Source of the DNA: Anaerolineales bacterium
Lineage (GTDB): Bacteria; Chloroflexota; Anaerolineae; Anaerolineales; Villigracilaceae
Direction: 5' to 3'
Assembly (NCBI GenBank): GCA_030583925.1
Contig: CP129482.1
Span: forward strand, 1,736,001 to 1,800,000
DNA: 64,000 nt
Positions 1-9,120 of the stretch are shown here, piece by piece; the stretch's first letter is position 1; each line of letters starts with the position of its first letter. The notes beneath the pieces were generated by a model. It worked only from the letters and a program-made list of their open reading frames with translations, was not told the DNA's origin and made no database searches. A program made the translations under genes and the position numbers.

Positions 1-1
1 A

Positions 2-721
2 CTATGCGTCACGAGAGAACATTCCCTTTGGAACATTGGGTATTTCTTCCGGCCGTAGAAATTCGTTTAATGCAGTAAGGTATTGTCGTAAATCGTCAAA
101 CGCTTCATCCATGATTGGTTTCATTTCTTTCCAATACTTGTCTTCTTCATGATTGCTATCCTCTACTGCTTTCCTGTATTCAACTTTATCTGCCATTGTC
201 GAAGGATTCATCTCATGTATAAGGGTTGTTTTTATCCTTCCGAAATATTTTTTCATTACTTTTCTGGCCTTAATGGCTTGGAGTAGAAACTTTTCTGATG
301 TGATGCGAACCTTTGCTTTGTCGTCAAAGTAGACAACAATCCTTTGGTAACTTTTTAACAACTCTATGACATTTTTGTGAAACGATTCTTGGAAAATAAC
401 CAGCGGTTTTCCGTCTTCAACAATAATGTCTCCAAAACTAACAGCCAGTTTTTCGTAATAGAACTCAACAGCAAGGTCATAAAACTTCAAAAGATAATTT
501 CGTTGTTCTCGTAGATACTCATCTCTTGTACTTTTGATTTCTTGAATTGCAGAACGAACGCCTTCATCAAGTCCTGAAATATCACGTGTGTCTTCTTTCG
601 TTGCTTGATTTTCACCCTTTTTTCTGAAATACGAAGGCAAATATGAACGTAAAAATAAGCCCAAAATCACCAGGATGGCGGTATTGAGAATTTGAAGAAC
701 AACTGTCCAATCCCAATTCAT
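2..721 (-). CDS. Unknown single-pass membrane protein
   Basis: Not recognised. The predicted protein is 239 aa if translation starts at the ATG at 721, immediately before a hydrophobic segment (about residues 5-25) followed by a basic stretch (SYFRKK). This suggests an N-terminal membrane anchor with a long charged, mostly helical cytoplasmic part. The stop codon lies at bases 2-4, so the gene is complete. An upstream in-frame start at 772 would add 17 residues that look unrelated to the anchor. The gene is AT-richer than the genes after 2 kb and follows another unknown membrane gene on the same strand, which suggests acquired DNA. Function cannot be given. Confidence 0.6.
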   Translation of the reverse strand: MNWDWTVVLQILNTAILVILGLFLRSYLPSYFRKKGENQATKEDTRDISGLDEGVRSAIQEIKSTRDEYLREQRNYLLKFYDLAVEFYYEKLAVSFGDIIVEDGKPLVIFQESFHKNVIELLKSYQRIVVYFDDKAKVRITSEKFLLQAIKARKVMKKYFGRIKTTLIHEMNPSTMADKVEYRKAVEDSNHEEDKYWKEMKPIMDEAFDDLRQYLTALNEFLRPEEIPNVPKGMFSRDA

Positions 722-904
722 AAATTTTCTCTCAATCACAAAGATTTGAAAAAAACAGGTGTCCAACGGCAAGCGTTAGCCGCAAGTGGGCGGGCGTGGA
801 CTCTGCTTGGGAGCAGAAAAAACTCGACGCAAGGAAAATGCTTGAAAAACACGCAACTCTCACTTGTCGGCTGCATGTAGTATTGACTGGTATTTTTTGA
901 TCTG

Positions 905-1855
905 TCAAAATAAATCAAGGATCGATTTTACTAACGGCAACACTATCGTGACGAGCAACGACAGAATGGTTATGAAATCAAAAGGATAGTCCGATTCTTT
1001 TTCAACTTTTTCTCGCCAATTCAGCAGGTCGTTAATTGTTGCCGCTTTCTTTCTTAATTGCGTTTTTTCCCACTCGCGATAATTTTTTCGCGCCAACAGC
1101 ATGATCTTATTTACTCGGATGTCCTTTGCCTTTTTCATGATATTGTGCAATAAAACCTGTACTGTAATAAAAAAGGCGATGACCATTGTAGCCAGTGGGT
1201 ATAGCCAAAAGCGCAATATGGGTATGAGAAGCAAATATGGGCCAATTGACAGCCAGCCTGCAATTACTGCGCCAATATAAAGAACGATGCCAGCAATGAA
1301 AATCCTTAAGAAGCCTGAATTTAGTTCTTCAAACTCATTTTTCTTTGTCTCAAGCGGTTCAAAATCTAACTCCAATGTTTTCAATTTGAATAGGAAAAGT
1401 ATGATGCCGCCATATGCCCACCCTAAATTTCCAAGCATGCCAAACAGAAAACCAAACAGAAGTGCCAAGGCTATACTGTAAAAACTCCAATACAATCCCC
1501 ATATTGAGATATTAGTAATTGTGGCAAGAAGAATGAGCGAGAAAGTTACAACCAATGACCACCGATTTAATCCAAATGCTAAGTTCTCATATTTTGAAAA
1601 CAGTTTGCGCTGATTGGAATCTGTTAAAGCATCAACAACTTTTTTCAATGTTAAGAAAGTTCTGTATACATACCGTGCGAGCCATGGGGTAGCGAGACAA
1701 AGAATTGAGAATGCAGAAATACTCCGCAAAGGTGGGATTGAGAATCCGCTTACCCTATACTGCGCGAATAAAGCCAAGACCACTACGAGCAACATCAAAA
1801 GAAATGATTGTGTCGGAAAGTGGTAAAGTGGTGATTTTGCGGCTAGATTTTTCAT
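905..1855 (-). CDS. Unknown multi-pass membrane protein
   Basis: Not recognised. The 316-aa product has about six to seven hydrophobic segments, starting near residues 17-32 and including a glycine-rich one (FGFLFGMLGNLG), plus a basic region near 235-275 and a C-terminal hydrophobic end (ILSLLVTIVLPLV). It is probably an integral membrane protein with no enzyme motif that I can see. Base composition is AT-rich, like its downstream neighbour at 2-721 on the same strand. About 180 bases with an imperfect inverted repeat separate the two. Start chosen at the ATG at 1855, preceded by an A-rich stretch rather than a clear ribosome binding site. Confidence 0.6.
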   Translation of the reverse strand: MKNLAAKSPLYHFPTQSFLLMLLVVVLALFAQYRVSGFSIPPLRSISAFSILCLATPWLARYVYRTFLTLKKVVDALTDSNQRKLFSKYENLAFGLNRWSLVVTFSLILLATITNISIWGLYWSFYSIALALLFGFLFGMLGNLGWAYGGIILFLFKLKTLELDFEPLETKKNEFEELNSGFLRIFIAGIVLYIGAVIAGWLSIGPYLLLIPILRFWLYPLATMVIAFFITVQVLLHNIMKKAKDIRVNKIMLLARKNYREWEKTQLRKKAATINDLLNWREKVEKESDYPFDFITILSLLVTIVLPLVKSILDLF

Positions 1856-1916
1856 CTTTTAATAGCGTTTCTCCAATTAAGGACAGCCAGCTACGTCTTA
1901 ACCTACCTACGGGCTG

Positions 1917-1922
1917 TATAAT
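1917..1922 (+). promoter_or_regulatory. Candidate -10 box before the DMT transporter
   Basis: A perfect TATAAT preceded by TG. No convincing -35 is seen. An ATG at 1928 follows after only 5 bases, in frame with the transporter at 1991, so the transcript could be leaderless with a 21-residue longer protein. Confidence 0.35.
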
Positions 1923-1990
1923 TACTTATGTACCGCATTATACGATTTTCCCCCTCACACGACAACCAAACAAGGATATCCCTCCCTCCC

Positions 1991-2884
1991 ATGCGCCTCA
2001 AAGCAGACCTCACGCTCCTCCTCGTATCCATCCTTTGGGGATCGGCGTTCGTAGCGCAGCGCGTCGCGGGGCAGATGGGCGGCGTGTATTACTTCAACGG
2101 GTTGAGGTATCTGCTCGCCGCGTTGGTGGTTCTGCCGTTTGTAGGTCAAATTGCCAATTTGACCAACGCGCCGAAGCCGCAATTCAAATGGATGTTCCTC
2201 GCGGGCTTTCTGCTGTTCGTCGCCAGCGCGTTGCAACAGGCGGGGATGCAATACACCAGCGCAGGCAACGCGGGCTTTATCACCAGCCTCTACGTGGTCT
2301 TGATTCCCATCGTCCTGTTTTTGTTTTGGCGTGAGCGGCAACACTGGACGTCCATCGTCGCGGTGGCGCTGGCTGGGGCGGGGGCGTTCTTGCTGTCTAC
2401 GGGCGGGCAATTTGAGGTCCGCGCGGGAGACGCGCTCGAGTTGGGCGGCGCGTTCTTCTGGGCGATCCACGTTATCGTGTTGGGAAAGTTCGCGTCCAAA
2501 TTCGAGCCGATCGGATTCTCGGTGGGACAACTCGCCGTCTGCGGGATTCTGAATCTGCTCGTCGGCTTTTTCGCGGAAGACGGAATCACGCTTCACGCGC
2601 CGATTTTATTTGCCATCGCCTACACAGCCTTTCTCTCGCTTGGACTTTCGTACACGCTTCAAGTCTGGGCGCAGAAGCACACCCCTCCCGCCGACGCGGC
2701 GTTGATTCTGAGTCTTGAATCCGTTTTCGCGGTGTTGGCTGGCTGGCTCATGCTCGATGAACGCCTCAACGTGATTCAGCTTTTCGGCTGTGTGATGATT
2801 TTCGTTGCAGTTGTGCTGTCGCAAGCCCGTCAATGGAGCCTTCAGGGTACAATTGACCGCGATCACTTGATCGAGGGACGTTGA
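1991..2884 (+). CDS. EamA/DMT family transporter
   Basis: A 297-aa integral membrane protein with about ten hydrophobic segments arranged as two EamA repeats, the usual size for drug/metabolite transporter exporters. The N-terminus MRLKADLTLLLVSILWGSAF is the classic first helix of the family, with the WG.SF-like signature, so the start is placed at 1991 rather than at the in-frame ATG at 1928. The substrate cannot be told from sequence; relatives export amino acids, metabolites or drugs. It stands alone, followed by an inverted-repeat region and a lipid kinase gene. Confidence 0.85.
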   Translation: MRLKADLTLLLVSILWGSAFVAQRVAGQMGGVYYFNGLRYLLAALVVLPFVGQIANLTNAPKPQFKWMFLAGFLLFVASALQQAGMQYTSAGNAGFITSLYVVLIPIVLFLFWRERQHWTSIVAVALAGAGAFLLSTGGQFEVRAGDALELGGAFFWAIHVIVLGKFASKFEPIGFSVGQLAVCGILNLLVGFFAEDGITLHAPILFAIAYTAFLSLGLSYTLQVWAQKHTPPADAALILSLESVFAVLAGWLMLDERLNVIQLFGCVMIFVAVVLSQARQWSLQGTIDRDHLIEGR

Positions 2885-2894
2885 TTCAAGACTC

Positions 2895-2953
2895 GCCACA
2901 GAGATCGCAGAGAAAAAAGAGTTTTTCTCAAAGTTCTCTGTGAACTCTGTGGC
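2895..2953. repeat. Intergenic inverted repeat (GCCACAGAG / CTCTGTGGC)
   Basis: The 9-base arms GCCACAGAG (2895-2903) and CTCTGTGGC (2945-2953) flank a purine/pyrimidine-rich middle that can itself pair (AGAGAAAAA with TTTTTCTC). Located between two plus-strand genes. It looks like a dispersed intergenic palindrome rather than a terminator. Confidence 0.6.
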
Positions 2954-2986
2954 TAAACCACACGACTCGCTCGCGCCTAAAAAAAT

Positions 2987-3907
2987 ATGACAGCCAAAGT
3001 AATCCTCAACCCTTACTCGAATCGCTGGAACTCACAGAAACGCTGGGCAGAAGCCGAAGCCGCGCTCAAAGCCGCAGGCGTGGATTTTGAGTTAGTCGTC
3101 TCGGAACGCAAGGGACACATCATCGAACTCGCCGCGCAAGCCGCGCGTGAAAAATTCTCGCCGATCATCGTCGCAGGCGGGGATGGCTCGGTGGGCGACG
3201 CCGCGAATGGACTGATGCAGGCGCTCGCGCTGAGCGGAGACGAAGCGACGAGAAATGAAGCGATTGGTCCACTGGGAATCATGCCGACGGGTTCCGCAAA
3301 CGACATCGTCTACGCGCTCGGTCTGCCGACGAATCTAAACGAAGCCGCCCGCGTCATTGCGAACGGGAAGACGCGTGCGATGGACCTCGGCAAGTTCAAT
3401 GGGAAATATTTTGTCAATAACTCGGGCGCGGGGCTGGAGCCGTACGTCACGATCAAGCACGAAAAAATTAAATGGATCAAGGGCATTGCGCGCTATCTCG
3501 TCGCGGCAGCGCTAGCCATCATGGACAAACCCGAATGGGCGGGAAGAATCAAATGGGACGACGACGAATACGTTGGAAAATTTTCATTCATCTCGATCGG
3601 CAACGGACGCCGCACAGGCGGATTCTTCATGACGCCTCATGCGAATCTTTTCGACGGGAAATTGACTCTCGCCTTCGGCTACCGCGCCACCCGCCTCGGA
3701 CTCTTCCAAGCCCTGCCGCGCGCTTTCAATGAAGACAAAGGCAGTTATGTCGAGTTGGGTGGAATGCGCGAAGTGAACACAACCAAAATTTCCATCCACC
3801 TTGAATCGCCCTCTCCCGCCCACACCGATGGCGAGTTGCTCCCCGAGTGGATTCAAGATTTTGAGTATGAGATTCTGCCGAAGAAATTAAATGTTTTGGT
3901 GGCTTGA
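2987..3907 (+). CDS. Diacylglycerol/lipid kinase family protein (YegS/BmrU type)
   Basis: 306 aa, typical length for the YegS/DgkB family. Residues about 60-75 carry the nucleotide-binding signature GGDGSVGDAANGL, followed by a conserved PTGSANDI segment, both diagnostic of the DAGK catalytic domain. The C-terminal half is the usual beta-sandwich domain (about 145-300) and holds a second conserved part (DGKL, HTDGE). Members phosphorylate diacylglycerol, sphingoid bases or phosphatidylglycerol at the inner face of the membrane using ATP; the substrate here cannot be assigned. Translation starts at the ATG after an A-rich stretch without a strong Shine-Dalgarno. Confidence 0.85.
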   Translation: MTAKVILNPYSNRWNSQKRWAEAEAALKAAGVDFELVVSERKGHIIELAAQAAREKFSPIIVAGGDGSVGDAANGLMQALALSGDEATRNEAIGPLGIMPTGSANDIVYALGLPTNLNEAARVIANGKTRAMDLGKFNGKYFVNNSGAGLEPYVTIKHEKIKWIKGIARYLVAAALAIMDKPEWAGRIKWDDDEYVGKFSFISIGNGRRTGGFFMTPHANLFDGKLTLAFGYRATRLGLFQALPRAFNEDKGSYVELGGMREVNTTKISIHLESPSPAHTDGELLPEWIQDFEYEILPKKLNVLVA

Positions 3908-3915
3908 TGAACCTC

Positions 3916-4070
3916 GGTGGTCGAGTAGCCCCGAAGGGGCGTATCGAGACCACAGGTAAGCAAAGCAGTATTTGTTACAAGAATTTTTTTGAACATTGCT
4001 GGTCTCGGTTTCGACGAGCTCAACCCAGCGGATACATCCCGCGACGTGCATCGTGGGACTACTCGACCAG
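3916..4070. repeat. Composite palindromic repeat (family A, copy 1)
   Basis: Two palindromic modules separated by about 47 AT-rich bases. The first (3916-3953) has arms GGTGGTCGAGTA and TATCGAGACCAC-like around a CCCCGAAGGGG core. The second (4001-4070) runs from GGTCTCGGTTTCGAC to ACTACTCGACC. The same two-module arrangement occurs at 22976-23174. It lies between a lipid kinase and an acetyltransferase gene and adds a spurious reading-frame extension to the latter. Confidence 0.7.
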
Positions 4071-4084
4071 CGTACAAAAATCAC

Positions 4085-4648
4085 ATGACTGAACTCTCCT
4101 TCCACCCTCTCACCCGTAACCTCTGGAACGACTTCGAAGAACTTTTCGGCTCTCACGGCGCGTGCGACGGTTGCTGGTGTATGCACTGGAAACTGCGCGG
4201 CAAAGCATACGACGAAGCCAAAGGTTACGAGACTCGCCAATTGCACAAAGAGATCGTTGATTCTAAAACTGTCACAGGCTTGCTCGCTTATCTGCATGGC
4301 GACGTGGTGGGGTGGGTGGCTGTCGAGCCGCGCACCGCTTATGAGCGGCTGGCTCACTCACGCGTCCTAAAACCCGTTGACGAGCAGGAAGTTTGGTCTG
4401 TCCCGTGTTTCTTCGTCGCAAAGAAATTTCGCAGGCAGGGAATCAACGTCGAGCTGTTGAAAGCCGCCGTAGAGTACGTCCGATCGAAGGGTGGACGAAT
4501 CGTGGAAGGTTATCCGATAGACAGCGGCAAACAAATCCCCGCGCCATTTGCCTTCACGGGTACAGCCTCCGCGTTTGTCAAAGCGGGCTTCAAAGAAGTT
4601 GCGCGCAACTCGCCCACGCGTCCCATTTTTCGGTTTGAGATTGAGTGA
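4085..4648 (+). CDS. GNAT family N-acetyltransferase
   Basis: 187 aa. The middle and C-terminal parts show the GNAT fold: a beta strand ending in FFVAKKFRRQGIN (acetyl-CoA pyrophosphate-binding R/Q-x-x-G-x motif, about residues 115-126), then a helix and a GF.EVAR C-terminal strand. The N-terminal CDGCWCMHW cluster (about 28-36) is seen in a subgroup of bacterial GNAT proteins of unknown substrate. The open frame extends upstream into the palindromic repeat. The ATG at 4085 is chosen because the upstream residues are encoded by repeat DNA. Substrate unknown. Confidence 0.75.
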   Translation: MTELSFHPLTRNLWNDFEELFGSHGACDGCWCMHWKLRGKAYDEAKGYETRQLHKEIVDSKTVTGLLAYLHGDVVGWVAVEPRTAYERLAHSRVLKPVDEQEVWSVPCFFVAKKFRRQGINVELLKAAVEYVRSKGGRIVEGYPIDSGKQIPAPFAFTGTASAFVKAGFKEVARNSPTRPIFRFEIE

Positions 4649-4657
4649 TTTTTTAAC

Positions 4658-4712
4658 CGCTAAGAACGCGAAGGTCGCCAAGATTTAATTTTTTTTCTTC
4701 GCGTTCTTAGCG
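4658..4712. repeat. Inverted repeat with 16-base perfect arms
   Basis: The arm CGCTAAGAACGCGAAG (4658-4673) is exactly mirrored at 4697-4712, around an AT-rich loop containing an A/T run. It fills most of the gap between the acetyltransferase and the next gene. The T-rich loop is between the arms rather than after them, so it does not look like a simple intrinsic terminator. It resembles dispersed non-coding palindromes. Confidence 0.7.
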
Positions 4713-4747
4713 AGCTTCGCGGTTCAATGGTTTTTTGACGATAGATT

Positions 4748-6013
4748 ATGTCCTTCCAAGATATTCGCAAGATTCGCAGGGGGCTGAGCCCTGAGGAGAT
4801 TCGTCTTCTCGGATTGATTCTGTTTGGGATCATCCTTTTGCTTGCGCTCAATATCTTTCTCGCTCGCATTCTCCCTGGCGGCGAATGGTTGTACTTGCGC
4901 TGGAACGGCGCGCGCGCGTATCTCTTTGAAAGCGTGGAGCCGTATAGCACAACGATTGCGGAACGCGTCCAGCATTTGGTTTATGGTCGCAACGCGTTCT
5001 CCAGCGAATACGGCTACGTGTTGAACGATCCGTTTTACATTGTTTTGCTGTACACGCCGCTCGCGCTCTTCTCCGATTTCTCCCTCGCTCGCGGACTTTG
5101 GATGTTCCTTTCCGAAGCCGCGCTGATCGCGTCATTGATCGTTTCGATTCGACTCTCCGAGTGGGAGCCTCCGCGCTGGCTTTACATCTCGCTCATCGTT
5201 TTTTCTCTTTTCGGCTTTTACAGTGTTCAATCCCTAGCCTCTGCCTCTCCAACGATTTTCCTCCTCTTCATCTATCTCTCCATCCTCCTCGCGCTCCGTT
5301 CCTTCAACGATGAACTCGCAGGCGCGTTGATGTTCCTCGTCGCCTATCAATGGGATGTGAGCGCGCTGTTTTTCCTCTTCGTCATCGTTGCTGTCATTGC
5401 TAACAAACGCTGGCAAGTGTTCACTGGGTTCGGGATGACGCTGGTTGTGTTGGTCGTTGTGTCGTTTATCGTCAATCTCGGCTGGGGACTCCCATATATC
5501 CGCGCGGTGTTATCCGATTGGTATCGCGGTGTGCATTTGAATCTCAACTCGCATATTTCTTTTTGGTTTCCCAATTCGCAATTCCCGATCGCTTCTGTCG
5601 TTGCCGCTATTCTTTGTGTGATCGTTTTTCTCGAATGGCTCGGCGCGCTTCGCTCGAATTTCCGCCGCGTTGTGTGGGTTGCGGCTTTATCGCTGGCGAT
5701 CAATCCCTTGCTTGGCTTTGCGATCTTTGAATCGAATTACGTCGTCCTGCTTTTGCCGCTCGTTCTCGCGCTTGCGCTTGTTTGGGAGCGCTGGCATAAT
5801 CGTCGCATGTTCGCCACAATTTCGATACTTTCTATCGCATTTGCCGTTCCGTTTGTCCTTTCCATTTTCAATGTGACAACAAACGCCCGCGTCTATTCCG
5901 ACGCGTTGACCGTCCTTCCTCCCGTCGCCGCAATCGTCGCACTTTATTGGATGCGCTGGCAGGTTGTCCGCGCGTCTCGCCCATGGTTGGAGCAGGTAGG
6001 CATTCGTCCATGA
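4748..6013 (+). CDS. GT87-like (DUF2029) membrane glycosyltransferase
   Basis: 421 aa with about ten hydrophobic segments. The N-terminal region has a large extracytoplasmic loop (W.GA..YLF..VEPYS) typical of the DUF2029/GT87 polyprenol-phosphate-mannose-dependent mannosyltransferases of the GT-C fold, followed by repeated transmembrane helices. Likely transfers a sugar from a lipid-linked donor outside the membrane; donor and acceptor are unknown. First of three adjacent GT-C type genes. Its stop overlaps the next start in an ATGA arrangement (6010-6013), which implies translational coupling. Confidence 0.65.
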   Translation: MSFQDIRKIRRGLSPEEIRLLGLILFGIILLLALNIFLARILPGGEWLYLRWNGARAYLFESVEPYSTTIAERVQHLVYGRNAFSSEYGYVLNDPFYIVLLYTPLALFSDFSLARGLWMFLSEAALIASLIVSIRLSEWEPPRWLYISLIVFSLFGFYSVQSLASASPTIFLLFIYLSILLALRSFNDELAGALMFLVAYQWDVSALFFLFVIVAVIANKRWQVFTGFGMTLVVLVVVSFIVNLGWGLPYIRAVLSDWYRGVHLNLNSHISFWFPNSQFPIASVVAAILCVIVFLEWLGALRSNFRRVVWVAALSLAINPLLGFAIFESNYVVLLLPLVLALALVWERWHNRRMFATISILSIAFAVPFVLSIFNVTTNARVYSDALTVLPPVAAIVALYWMRWQVVRASRPWLEQVGIRP

Positions 6014-7608
6014 ATCGTCGCAGTTACATCATCCTCTTCGTTGTCGGCTTGATCGTCCCCCTCGTCATCTCGCGCTTTCAAGACCTGCCCGGCTACATGG
6101 ACGCCGATTATTACTTCGCGGGCGGCATTCAACTCGCGCAGGGCAAAGGCTTCACCGAACCCTACATTTGGAATTACCTCAGCGACCCGCAATCGCTCCC
6201 GAATCCTTCGCACACGTATTGGATGCCCCTCGCTTCCATCGTCTCCGCGCTGGGGATGTGGATTTTGGGACTCACAACGTACGCGGCTGGACGCGCCCCG
6301 TTCATTCTCCTTTCAGCCTGTGTGCCGCTCGTTGTAGCGACTCTCGCCTTCAAGGTTTCTCACCGCTCGCGCTTCTCGATGGTCTCCGGCTTCCTCTCGA
6401 TCTTTTCGATGTACTACGCGCCGTTCATGCCCGTCCCGGATAATTACGCGTTGTGCATGATTCTCGGCGCGGTGTTTCTTTTCCTAGCCCCGCGTTCTCA
6501 AAAGTGGATTCCCCTCGCGCTCGGCGCGCTGGCTGGCTTGCTGACCCTCTCGCGTAGTGACGGCTTGCTCTGGCTTGGGTTGGCAGGCTTGACCATGTTT
6601 TGGAAAAATTCGCTCTTTCTCAAACTGCAGAAGGTGAAACTCACCGAACCTCCCGAACCGACAGGGATTCTGATTCGCAAACTTTTGTTTTCATGGGTAT
6701 TTGTTTTTGTCGGCTACCTGCTCGTTATGGGATTCTGGCATTATCGCAACTACGCCTTGTTTGATTCGTTCCTCACGCCTGGCGGCGGACGATTGCTCTG
6801 GCTCGAAAATTACAACCAGACCTTTATTTATCCGCCGGAGGCGTTGACGCGGGAAGGATTTTTGCAGGCGGGCTGGGGCGCTGCGCTGCAGGATCGCGTC
6901 GCCGCTCTTCAAACGAATCTGGGTCACGCGATTGCCGCGCAAGGCGAGATATTCCTATTTCCGTTTATTGTGTTGGGGCTGTGGCAACTCCGAAGCAATT
7001 TACGCGTTCGTATCGCGGTCACCGGCTGGTTGATCCTTTTCGTCGTGATGACCGTCCTCTTTCCGTTTGCCGGTCCGCGTGGGAGTTTCTTCCACGCCGG
7101 CGCGGCGTTCCAGCCGATGTGGTGGGTCGCCGCGCCCATCGGGTTGGATGCGCTCATCCATTGGGTGAGGCGGCGCGGGTATTTTCTGGATAGCAAAGCC
7201 TCCCCAATATTTCACTCCGCGCTGGTTTTACTTGCCTTCGTGATGACCGTTTATCTTGTAAACCTGCGTGTCGTTGCAGGCGGTTGGGCGAGAGATGACT
7301 CTATCTACCCGTCGGTGGAGGAAACGCTCGAAGAAAACGGGATCAGCCCGAACGACGTAGTGATCGTCCGCAATCCGCCGGGCTATTTCATCGCGTCGAA
7401 TCGTCCCGCAGTAGTATTGCCGTTCGGCGACGAGTCGACCATCCTGGCAGTGGCTGAAAAATTCAACGCCCGATACCTTGTTTTGGAAAAGGGCGGCACG
7501 TTTGACGCGATCCAAGATTTATACGACGAGCCGGATGGCAATCCGTCGTTCGATTATTTGGGAGAAGTAGATGGCGCGCGTCTCTATCGCATCGAAGTCT
7601 CGCGTTGA
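6010..7608 (+). CDS. GT-C fold membrane glycosyltransferase, family uncertain
   Basis: 532 aa, about ten to eleven predicted membrane helices and an acidic motif in the first outside loop (YMDADYYF, about residues 28-35), the arrangement expected of GT-C glycosyltransferases of the ArnT/PMT type. The C-terminal about 100 residues are soluble. Probably acts on the outer face of the membrane with a polyprenyl-phosphate sugar donor; exact reaction unknown. The ATG at 6010 overlaps the upstream stop by 4 bases, and the downstream gene overlaps this one by 38 bases, so the three genes form one operon. Confidence 0.6.
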   Translation: MNRRSYIILFVVGLIVPLVISRFQDLPGYMDADYYFAGGIQLAQGKGFTEPYIWNYLSDPQSLPNPSHTYWMPLASIVSALGMWILGLTTYAAGRAPFILLSACVPLVVATLAFKVSHRSRFSMVSGFLSIFSMYYAPFMPVPDNYALCMILGAVFLFLAPRSQKWIPLALGALAGLLTLSRSDGLLWLGLAGLTMFWKNSLFLKLQKVKLTEPPEPTGILIRKLLFSWVFVFVGYLLVMGFWHYRNYALFDSFLTPGGGRLLWLENYNQTFIYPPEALTREGFLQAGWGAALQDRVAALQTNLGHAIAAQGEIFLFPFIVLGLWQLRSNLRVRIAVTGWLILFVVMTVLFPFAGPRGSFFHAGAAFQPMWWVAAPIGLDALIHWVRRRGYFLDSKASPIFHSALVLLAFVMTVYLVNLRVVAGGWARDDSIYPSVEETLEENGISPNDVVIVRNPPGYFIASNRPAVVLPFGDESTILAVAEKFNARYLVLEKGGTFDAIQDLYDEPDGNPSFDYLGEVDGARLYRIEVSR

Positions 7609-9025
7609 CTCTTACCTCGTGATCGCGGTTGCCGCGCTGTGCGGGGTTTTGCTGTATGTGGCGATGAGCGCGCTTACGTTTCGCGTCGGCTTCCCGCTCG
7701 ATGACGCGTGGATTCATTTGACCTACGCGCGCAATTTTGCCGAACACGGCGAGTGGGCGTTTCGACTCGGCGAACAGTCTGCCGGTTCCACCGCGCCGCT
7801 GTGGACGTTTCTCCTCTCCATCGGCTATTTCCTCCGCCTTGCTCCATATCTCTGGACATTTTTCCTCGGCTGGCTCGTGTTGACCGCGCTGGGAATTTTC
7901 GCTGAAAATTCTGCGCGTAAACTTGTCGGCTCGTACAAATCGAATTTCCCTTGGGTCGGACTTTTTTTTGTCCTTGCGTGGCATCTCACGTGGTCTGCCG
8001 TCTCTGGGATGGAAACTCTCCTGCACGGATTAATCCTCTTCGTTGTGCTTGTTGAGTTGATCAAAGGTTCGCGCCGCTATCTCGCGCTTGGGTTGCTCGC
8101 CGGGCTCAGCGTGTGGGTGCGTCCCGATGGCATGACTTTGCTCGGTCCGATTTTGTTCACCGCTTTGCTGGCGGAAAGATCATGGTCGGCGCGCGCAAAG
8201 GCGATTTTCAACGTTGCGATGGGTTTCGGCGCGCTGTTTCTTTTTTACCTCCTTTTCAATCTGGCATTGTCGGGGAATCCAATGCCGAACACGTTCTATG
8301 CAAAACAGGCAGAGTACCGGGAGTTTTGGCTTTCCAAGCTGTTGACGGAAAGAATCGGCGATTATCTATTGCCGATGATCGCTAGCCCTTTTCTCGTCCT
8401 TCTTCCGGGCGCGGTCTTGTGGCTGAAAAAAGCGATCACCGCGCGCAACTGGGGCGGGTTGGCGGGGCTGATTTGGTTCATCGGTTATGTCGCGATCTAT
8501 TTCGTGCGACTGCCCGCTTACCAGCATGGACGATACATTATCCCCGCGCTGCCGATCTTGTATTTTTGGGGAGCGCTCGGTTTTATCGAATTTATCGGCA
8601 ACCTCAAGTCGAACGCGCGGCTGGTGTTGTTGTGGAAAAATCTCCTCGCTGTTTTGACGGTCGCGTTCGCTTTCGTCGGCGCGGGACAAAATGCGCGCGA
8701 TGTGGCGTGGATCGAAAGCGAGATGGTGGAGACCGCCAAATGGGTTCGGCAAAATCTTCCCTCGAATTCGATTCTTGCCGTTCACGACATCGGCGCGATC
8801 GGATATTTCACGGATAATCCTTTGTTAGATTTGGCTGGGCTTGTCAACCCTGAAGTTGTACCGTTTATCCGGGATGAGGCGCGGCTGGCGGAGTACCTCA
8901 ACGCCAAGTCCGCAGACTATTTGGTCACGCTTCCCAGTTTTTACCCCAGCCTCACGCCGGGGAAAGAGCCGGTCTTTGTCGGCAGTGGGGATGGCGAGCG
9001 GATGGTCGTCTATCGGTGGCGGTGA
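7571..9025 (+). CDS. GT-C fold membrane glycosyltransferase, family uncertain
   Basis: 484 aa multi-pass membrane protein. The first outside loop carries LDDAWIHLTYARNFAEHG and then GSTAPLWT, a signature common in putative GT-C glycosyltransferases of Chloroflexota and Actinobacteria, in which the Asp pair is the likely catalytic/metal site. The C-terminal soluble domain contains VHDIGAIGYF and LVNPEVVPF, also conserved in that group. The start overlaps the upstream gene by 38 bases. GGAGAAG sits 3 bases before the ATG and supports it over a GTG at 7619. Sugar and acceptor cannot be assigned. Confidence 0.65.
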   Translation: MARVSIASKSRVDSYLVIAVAALCGVLLYVAMSALTFRVGFPLDDAWIHLTYARNFAEHGEWAFRLGEQSAGSTAPLWTFLLSIGYFLRLAPYLWTFFLGWLVLTALGIFAENSARKLVGSYKSNFPWVGLFFVLAWHLTWSAVSGMETLLHGLILFVVLVELIKGSRRYLALGLLAGLSVWVRPDGMTLLGPILFTALLAERSWSARAKAIFNVAMGFGALFLFYLLFNLALSGNPMPNTFYAKQAEYREFWLSKLLTERIGDYLLPMIASPFLVLLPGAVLWLKKAITARNWGGLAGLIWFIGYVAIYFVRLPAYQHGRYIIPALPILYFWGALGFIEFIGNLKSNARLVLLWKNLLAVLTVAFAFVGAGQNARDVAWIESEMVETAKWVRQNLPSNSILAVHDIGAIGYFTDNPLLDLAGLVNPEVVPFIRDEARLAEYLNAKSADYLVTLPSFYPSLTPGKEPVFVGSGDGERMVVYRWR

Positions 9026-9063
9026 GGATAACGAAACTGAAATGGACGCGCGCCATCGGGTAA

Positions 9064-9093
9064 TTGCTCCGAAGGTGTCTACTGTGCTATACT
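9064..9093 (+). promoter_or_regulatory. Candidate promoter of the response regulator/kinase pair
   Basis: TTGCTC (9064-9069) and TATACT (9088-9093) are separated by 18 bases, with TG at 9085-9086 giving an extended -10. It lies 27 bases before the response regulator ATG. Confidence 0.45.
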
Positions 9094-9120
9094 CCCGTCA
9101 GGAATTTCTAAAAGGTGTTG

